Positions 59,701-64,000 of a stretch of DNA of 64,000 nt are shown piece after piece (positions within the stretch are counted from its first letter, which is position 1; each line of letters starts with the position of its first letter). The notes below the pieces were generated by a model. That model saw only the letters and a program-made list of their open reading frames with translations. It searched no databases and was not told the origin of the DNA. Origin of the DNA: Modestobacter muralis (GTDB taxonomy: Bacteria > Actinomycetota > Actinomycetes > Mycobacteriales > Geodermatophilaceae). The DNA is taken from positions 186,001 to 250,000 of the forward strand of contig NZ_JAAGWH010000049.1 in assembly GCF_010682105.1 (NCBI RefSeq). Direction: 5' to 3'. The position numbers and the translations under genes were made by a program.

Positions 59701-60855
59701 GCGGTGGCGGCCGTGGTCACCGGCTTGCCGCACGCAGGCACGACGGTCGGCCGGGACGACGCGCACCGCAGTGTCCGGCTGGTGTCCCGGCTGGTCGCCG
59801 AGGTCGACCGCCGCCGGGCCGGCGCTGGCGCCGACGACCCGCTCCTGCTGCTCCTCGTCGACGGCTGGGAGAGCCTGACCGCCCAGCTGGAGGAGGCCGA
59901 CCCGGCGGTCGGCGCCGGCGGACTGCTGCGGCTGGTGCGCGAGGGAGCAGCGGTGGGGCTGACCGTCGTCCTCACCGCCGAGCGGGCGGTCCCGGGCAGC
60001 CGGCTGTCCGCCGCGGTCCGCAACCGGCTGGTGCTGCCGCTGCCCGACCGCGCGGACTACGCCGTGGCCGGCGTCGTTGCGCGGGCCGTCCCCGGGCACC
60101 GCCCACCGGGCCGGGGGCTGCTCGGCGACGACGCGGTCGAGTGCCAGCTGGCTCTGCCCCGGCTGCCGCTGCAGCCCTGCAGCGGACCGGCGGCGTCGGT
60201 CCCGGCCGTCCGGGTCGTGCAGCTGCCCGCCGACCCCGAGCTGCCGCTGCCGGTGGCCACCACCGACGACCCGGCCGGGCTGACGCTGCTGCTGGGACCC
60301 GGTGGCGACGACGGCACGCCCGTGGGGCTCGACGTCTCCCGCACGGGCGGTCTGCTGGTCGTCGGCCCGACGGGCAGCGGTCGGTCCTCGACGCTGCGCG
60401 CCCTCGGCCGGCACTGCCGCGCGCTCGGCGTCCCGGTGGCCGAGCTGGTGCACCCGCCGGCGGCGGAGGGCGAACTGCCCCGCACCGACCCCGCCCGGCT
60501 GCGGGCCTGGGTGGCCGCCCAGGACGGTCGGCAGGCGGTCGTGCTCGCCGACGACCTGACCGCCCTGCCCGACGAGGTCGCCGACGTGCTGGGCGCCGCG
60601 GGCGGTCGGCTGCTGGTGCTGGCCACCGGCACGGCCGCGGAGCTCGCCGCGACGTTCCGTGGACCCGTGGCCGGCCTGCGCCGCAGCCGCACCGCCCTGC
60701 TGCTGTGCCCTGCCCCCGGGGACGCCGAGCTGCTCGGGCTGCGGGTGCCGCGCACCCCGCTGCCGCACCGGCCGGGCTCCGGCTGGCTGGTGGACGCCCG
60801 CGGCGCCACCCGGCTCCAGGTCGCCCGACACCGCACCCGCCCGAACACCAGGTGA
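56743..60855 (+). CDS. FHA-domain FtsK/SpoIIIE ATPase (EssC/EccC-like, type VII secretion)
   Basis: A 1370-aa membrane ATPase. Layout: ubiquitin-like or FHA-like N-terminus, FHA domain at about 103-200 (GRGAGCALPLADPDVSRRHA, DLGSSNGS), two helices (250-268, 272-288), then three FtsK ATPase modules. Module 1 is canonical: GTTGSGKS at 632-639 and VVDEF near 735. Module 2 (GGPRSGRST, from 950) and module 3 (GPTGSGRSS, from 1208) have Arg for the Walker A Lys, and their Walker B regions lack the Glu. This matches EssC/EccC, the motor of type VII secretion. The start is GTG 56743. No EccB, EccD, EccE, mycosin, YukD or EsaA is in the window. Confidence 0.85.
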   Translation: MRSSSTAPAGTPADRSPAVRSWTVHTVEGAVDVEVRAPDDAVVGEVLGPLGAQLGTPGAALWSGSGVLPADTPLTAAALRHGAVLGLGRPGPRPGPTAGSGALELHVVGGPDAGRAVPLEQGDLVLGRGAGCALPLADPDVSRRHAVVSVGAGRVSVADLGSSNGSWLVAGPGRPVRLGPELRDWPVGATVRIGASALRLTGPRGAALQCAPAAGGRVLVRPLRTSPVTPGTGSVRLPAPPAEAPRRRLGWVAVLLPAVGGVLMAWLLSAPHFLFFALLSPVVAVATWSSDRLSGRRARRRDVAEHAAALARADAELDAAVAADLAARDEAAPDPARLLAAARRCSSPLWSRAGEETLPARLGTGPGPTGVTRVEPDGTRSPARAEHLPVTVPLGATGGLGIVGPRPVAVAAARALVCQLAVLHPPADLQIVLACGRRELPDWRWARWLPHLAAVPTDGASLPPELLLPAGEGGPRTLVVLDGPVDQQTESALAAAPDVLRLDLADAEAGLALPALARLQVTGETGTTGRLRVPGADRERLLTLDTMAEGTADRLARDLAALTGPVRAGGLPDTARLLDLPSGGLSVDPATDLTAGSWPRARDRLTAVLGATDQGPLAVDLVADGPHALVAGTTGSGKSELLQTLVAGLALHHPPDRCSLLLVDYKGGAAFGEAAALPHTVGVLTDLDPQSTARALRSLAAELTRRERLLAEHGARDLAQLPAEVPAGRLVIVVDEFATLAEELPGFVTGLVGIAQRGRSLGVHLVLATQRPAGVVSPEIRANCSLRVCLRTTDEGDARDVLGSTLPAALSPDRPGRAYLRTGHAAPVLLQVARVSTGPDADAPAVSVTRRPWPPTPGRHRAADAVAGPTDLQRLVRAAGDRARTEGIGSPDRPWLPPLPDHLPAAALDPATPGVPATVLRIGRQDSPDAQSQPPLELDLGAGGGWLLVGGPRSGRSTALQSVVGEAVHQLPPARLQVHALDHGGGAVAAVVTGLPHAGTTVGRDDAHRSVRLVSRLVAEVDRRRAGAGADDPLLLLLVDGWESLTAQLEEADPAVGAGGLLRLVREGAAVGLTVVLTAERAVPGSRLSAAVRNRLVLPLPDRADYAVAGVVARAVPGHRPPGRGLLGDDAVECQLALPRLPLQPCSGPAASVPAVRVVQLPADPELPLPVATTDDPAGLTLLLGPGGDDGTPVGLDVSRTGGLLVVGPTGSGRSSTLRALGRHCRALGVPVAELVHPPAAEGELPRTDPARLRAWVAAQDGRQAVVLADDLTALPDEVADVLGAAGGRLLVLATGTAAELAATFRGPVAGLRRSRTALLLCPAPGDAELLGLRVPRTPLPHRPGSGWLVDARGATRLQVARHRTRPNTR

Positions 60856-60963
60856 GCCTCAGGAGAGCTCGAGCACCCGGTCGGGCGCCGGGTGAGCCGT
60901 CAGGAGGGCTCAGCACCGGGCCGGGCGACGGGTGAGCCGTCAGAGGAGCTCGAGCGCCGGGCC
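60851..60963. repeat. 40-bp tandem repeat at the EssC/DUF6912 junction
   Basis: Units begin GGTGAGCC at 60851, 60891 and 60931, the third partial. Each contains CAGGAG/GCTC...GCACCGGGxCGGGCG. Unit 1 includes the stop codon of the ATPase gene; unit 3 is the real 3' end of the DUF6912 gene. It looks like duplication of the end of that gene. Confidence 0.75.
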
Positions 60964-61443
60964 GATCTCCTGGGTGGCGTACCAGGCCAGCTCGTGGCCC
61001 TCGGCCTGATCGACGACGAACTGGGCGTCGGCGCTGCCGAGGTCGGCCTCCAGCGCCAGGTCCACCGCGGCCCGCACGTCGGCCTCGGCCTCGGCGACGT
61101 CTATGTGCGCACTGGCGATGTCGGCGGTGGTCACGTCGGCGGTGGTCCGCGCCGCCCCGGCGTCCGCGCCCTCGTCGACGATCGGGGTGATCGTCGACTC
61201 CGGGACGTCGGCGGCCAGCACGACGCGGCGGCGCACCGCGACCGGGTCGACGTCGAGCAGCCGCAGACTGGCCCGTGCCGCGGCGATGAGGGCCGCGTAC
61301 TCCAGCTCCTCGTCGTCCTCGCTCAGCTCGTAGGCCTCCCGCAGCTGCGGGGTGACCGTGAAGACGGTGAGCGGGCCGGTCAGGCGGCCCTCGTCGAGCA
61401 ACCGCTGCAGCACGGTCGTCGTGGCCGGCAGGTACACGCGCAC
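60940..61443 (-). CDS. DUF6912 family protein
   Basis: A 167-aa cytosolic protein starting VRVYLPATTTVLQRLLDEG and ending FVVDQAEGHELAWYATQEI, the conserved actinobacterial DUF6912 pattern. Acidic, with no cysteine or membrane segment. A disordered Ala/Asp/Thr-rich middle part is present. The GTG at 61443 follows AGGAGG. Function unknown. Its 3' end lies in the 40-bp repeat, so its C-terminus may have changed recently. Divergent from glutaminase. Confidence 0.75.
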   Translation of the reverse strand: MRVYLPATTTVLQRLLDEGRLTGPLTVFTVTPQLREAYELSEDDEELEYAALIAAARASLRLLDVDPVAVRRRVVLAADVPESTITPIVDEGADAGAARTTADVTTADIASAHIDVAEAEADVRAAVDLALEADLGSADAQFVVDQAEGHELAWYATQEIGPALELL

Positions 61444-61578
61444 CCGGGTTCGCCTCCTCAGTCATGGGACAGCGACTCCAACGTCACCGACCCGGCGATC
61501 TTCCCAGTCGCTGCGCCGGGCACCGCAGCCGACGCCGCCCACCGGGCCCCGCCCGGCACTCCGTGACAACGTGCGGGA

Positions 61579-62511
61579 GTGCCCAGGACCTCCCCCGACG
61601 CGATCCCCGACCTCACCGACGTCCTCGAGCAGGTCGCCGCCGAGGCCCACCCGCTCGCCGCGGACGACGAGGTCGCCCAGCCCGGCGCCGGTCCGGAGCG
61701 GTTCGCCCTCGCGCTGTGCGCTCTCGACGGGACCGAGCACGTCGCCGGCGACGCCGACGTCGGCTTCCCCGTCCAGAGCGTGGTCAAGGTGTTCACGCTG
61801 ACCGCGGCGCTCCGCCTGGTCGGCGAGGACGTGTTCCAGCGGGTGGGTCGGGAGCCCTCCGGTGACCCCTTCGACTCCCTCGTCCAGCTCGAGCGGGAGC
61901 ACGGTGTGCCCCGCAACCCCTTCATCAACGCCGGCGCAGTGGTCGTCACCGACGTGCTGGTGGAGGCCACCGGGTCACCGGCGGCGGCACGGGCGGCGGT
62001 CACCGACCTGCTGTCCGACCTGGTCGGTGAGCGGCTCGAGCCCGATCCGGAGGTCGTCGCCGAGGAGCGCGCCGGCGCCGCGCTGAACACGGCGATGGGC
62101 CACCTGATGCGCTCCTTCGACAACTTCACCCACCCGGTGGACGAGGTGGTGGACGCCTACGGGCAGCTGTGCGCGCTCACCGTCACGGCCCGGCAGCTGG
62201 CCCGCGCCGCCCGGTTCCTGGCCAACGACGGGGTCGACCCGCGGACCGGCGACCGCGTCCTGGACGAGCCCCTGGCCCGCCGGGTCAACGCGGTCATGAT
62301 GACCTGCGGCACCTACGACGCAGCGGGTCAGTTCGCCTACGACGTGGGCTTCCCGTGCAAGAGCGGCGTGGCCGGCGCGGTCATGGGCGACGTGCCGAAC
62401 CGGTTCGGGGTGTGCGCCTGGTCCCCGCCGCTGGACACCGCGGGCAACTCCCGGGCCGGCCGGGTGGCCCTGCACCTGCTCAGCGAGCGGCTGGGCCTGT
62501 CCCTGCTGTAG
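61579..62511 (+). CDS. glsA: Glutaminase
   Basis: A 310-aa beta-lactamase-fold glutaminase hydrolysing glutamine to glutamate and ammonia. The SxxK catalytic pair is S67-V-V-K70 (FPVQSVVKVFTL); VPRNPFINAGAVVVT, the second catalytic region with MGHLMRSFDN, and the C-terminal GVPCKSGV-like segment (GFPCKSGVAGAVM) are intact. Length is normal. GTG 61579 has only a weak CAACGT -10-like element 6 nt upstream. It overlaps the convergent WS/DGAT gene by 32 bp. Confidence 0.93.
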   Translation: MPRTSPDAIPDLTDVLEQVAAEAHPLAADDEVAQPGAGPERFALALCALDGTEHVAGDADVGFPVQSVVKVFTLTAALRLVGEDVFQRVGREPSGDPFDSLVQLEREHGVPRNPFINAGAVVVTDVLVEATGSPAAARAAVTDLLSDLVGERLEPDPEVVAEERAGAALNTAMGHLMRSFDNFTHPVDEVVDAYGQLCALTVTARQLARAARFLANDGVDPRTGDRVLDEPLARRVNAVMMTCGTYDAAGQFAYDVGFPCKSGVAGAVMGDVPNRFGVCAWSPPLDTAGNSRAGRVALHLLSERLGLSLL

Positions 62512-63922
62512 GACCGCCCGCGGGGCCGGTCGCCGTCTCCACCAGGTAGGCGACCTCCTGCTCGATGAGGTCGGCGAGCACGTCGACGTCGCTGACGGTG
62601 TCCCGGTCGCCGTTGAGGCCGACGTAGACCGTCCCGTCGTAGCTGGTCAGCCCGATCGCCAGGCCCTGGCCGCGCACCAGCGGGACCACCGGGAAGACCT
62701 CGGCCATCCGGGCACCGCCGGCGTAGAGCGGCACCTGCGGGCCGGGCACGTTGATCACCACGAGGTTGAACAGCCGGCGGGACAGCCCGCTGGCCGCCCG
62801 GGCGCCCAGGGCGTGCAGGGTCGGCGGCGCGAAGCCCGACAGCGCGCTGAGCGTGTCGGCCCCGACCGACTGCCCGCTGGGTGCGACGCCGCGCATGGCG
62901 TAGCTGATCCGGGTCAGGCGCACGCGCGGGTTGGGCTCGCCGACGGGGAGGTCGACCAGGAACGAGCGCACCTCCCCGGCCGCGGCGCCGTCCTCCCCGC
63001 GCACCGAGACCGGGACCAGCGCCCGCACCGAGGTGCTGCTGACGACCGGCTCGCCCCGGGACAGCAGCCACTCCCGCAGCGCCCCGGTCACCACGCTGAG
63101 CAGCACGTCGTTGACCGTCCCGCCGTGCGCGGCACGCACCACCCGGAGGTCGTCGAGGGTGGCCCGGGCGACCGCGACCCTCCGCTGACGGCCGATCGGG
63201 GCGTTCAGCGAGCTGGCCGGCGCCGGGGAGACCGCCGTCCGGGCGAGCGCGGCGGCCAGCCCACCGGCCACCCCCGCCCAGCGGAACGCCGTCGCCCGGA
63301 CGTCGCCCACGGCGGTGCGGGCGGTCTCGAGCACGTCCGAGGGGCGCCGCAGGTAGTCCTCGACCGCCTCCCAGACCAGCGCCGCCGGGCCCGGAGGACG
63401 ACGGGGCAGCCACGGGTCGGCCGCCGGCAACGGCGCGGTGCCGGCCGTGGGGTCGGGGTCGAGGATGACCTGGCCGATGTCGATGGCGCCCAGGCCGTCG
63501 ACCAGCGCCGGGTGGGTCTTGGTGACCACGGCCGTGCGGTCGCCGGCCAGGCCCTCGACGAGGTACATCTCCCACAGCGGACGGCTGCGGTCCAGCGGCC
63601 GGGCGGTCAGCCGGGCGACCAGGTCCAGCAGCTGCTCCTCGGTGCCCGGGCGGGGCAGCGCGGACCGGCGCACGTGGTAGCCGAGGTCGAAGTCCGGGTC
63701 GTCGACCCAGGCGGGGTTGGCCAGGTGCCCGGGCACCTCGACCACCTTCTGCCGGTACCGCGGCACCAGGGGCAGCCGGGCGCGCACCAGCTCCACGAGC
63801 GCCTCGTGGTCGAACTCGCCCGAGGGCCGGTCCAGCACCAGGACGGCGCCGACGTGCATCGGGGTGCCGGGCTCCTCCAGGTACAGGAAGGACGCATCCA
63901 GCGCGGTCAGCCGTTCGACCAC
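62480..63922 (-). CDS. Wax ester synthase/diacylglycerol acyltransferase-like protein lacking the catalytic His
   Basis: A 480-aa WS/DGAT (PF03007-like) protein. N-terminal RLTALDASFLYLEEPGTPMHVG, and C-terminal NLVVINVPGPQVPLYAGG with FPVVPLVRGQGLAIGLTSYDG, are typical. The family HHxxxDG motif reads THPALVDG (H137-P138...D142-G143): the second, catalytic His is Pro. Acyl transfer may be lost. GTG 63922 is fixed by AGGAGG 6 nt upstream. Its 3' end overlaps glsA by 32 bp. The 78 bp beyond its start, to the window edge, show no further feature. Confidence 0.85.
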   Translation of the reverse strand: MVERLTALDASFLYLEEPGTPMHVGAVLVLDRPSGEFDHEALVELVRARLPLVPRYRQKVVEVPGHLANPAWVDDPDFDLGYHVRRSALPRPGTEEQLLDLVARLTARPLDRSRPLWEMYLVEGLAGDRTAVVTKTHPALVDGLGAIDIGQVILDPDPTAGTAPLPAADPWLPRRPPGPAALVWEAVEDYLRRPSDVLETARTAVGDVRATAFRWAGVAGGLAAALARTAVSPAPASSLNAPIGRQRRVAVARATLDDLRVVRAAHGGTVNDVLLSVVTGALREWLLSRGEPVVSSTSVRALVPVSVRGEDGAAAGEVRSFLVDLPVGEPNPRVRLTRISYAMRGVAPSGQSVGADTLSALSGFAPPTLHALGARAASGLSRRLFNLVVINVPGPQVPLYAGGARMAEVFPVVPLVRGQGLAIGLTSYDGTVYVGLNGDRDTVSDVDVLADLIEQEVAYLVETATGPAGGPTAGTGPAAR

Positions 63923-64000
63923 CGTGACCCTCCTCACCGTCGGGGCCCTCACGCTACGGGCGGCGGCCACCGGTCCCCGCCCGGGGGTCAGGCCCGGCGC

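Overview
The window is chromosomal DNA of a very high G+C actinobacterium. Third codon positions are almost always G or C, GTG starts are common, and whiB7, mycoredoxin, adnAB, moeZ and DUF3107 genes are present. Gene order from about 7.6 to 46.8 kb follows, from memory, the Mycobacterium tuberculosis Rv3193c-Rv3212 block, with local insertions and inversions. I infer a Geodermatophilaceae-like organism (Blastococcus, Modestobacter, Geodermatophilus); the sequence alone does not prove the genus. I saw no rRNA, insertion sequence, prophage or CRISPR array.

Layout. 1-7.6 kb: end of a cystathionine gamma-synthase-type gene, map with a divergent XRE regulator, a glycosyltransferase/pyruvyltransferase pair, the galT-galK operon, and two initiator tRNA genes flanking an acetyltransferase. 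7.6-17 kb: a UPF0182 membrane protein, a PDZ/Lon-like protease, a zincin, a YgjP-like metalloprotease, a degenerate ThiF-like protein and an ABC1 kinase. A 397-bp spacer here carries clustered DnaA-box-like motifs. 17-25.9 kb: a 54-aa gene, whiB7 with a long leader, uvrD2, mycoredoxin, an ANTAR protein, a kinase-like protein with a broken P-loop, nudC and an M16 peptidase pair. 26-43.6 kb: an M20 peptidase, hydrolases, acetyltransferases, the coupled adnA-adnB genes, an alkyltransferase-like protein, moeZ, a DUF3152 zincin, a TetR regulator, DUF3107 and a ferritin-like protein. 43.6-54.9 kb: rhlE with an apparent CTG start, a beta-propeller protein, a hydrolase/DUF2236 pair, the divergent lysG/lysE pair, a RecB-like nuclease, a PHP phosphoesterase and a 17-bp minisatellite. 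55-64 kb: an HTTM membrane protein pair, a WXG100 protein divergent from an EssC/FtsK-type ATPase with an FHA domain, glutaminase, and a WS/DGAT-like protein lacking its catalytic histidine.

How genes work together. galT/galK form a Leloir unit. adnA/adnB form a helicase-nuclease for double-strand break resection. whiB7 probably controls intrinsic drug resistance through a promoter-uORF-attenuator leader. The two M16 genes look like one catalytic and one non-catalytic subunit. lysG/lysE control and carry out basic amino acid export. Many genes show a TANNNT -10 box 6-7 nt before the start codon, implying leaderless mRNAs. A family of inverted repeats beginning with GAAGGACC lies just after many stop codons and probably serves as terminators.
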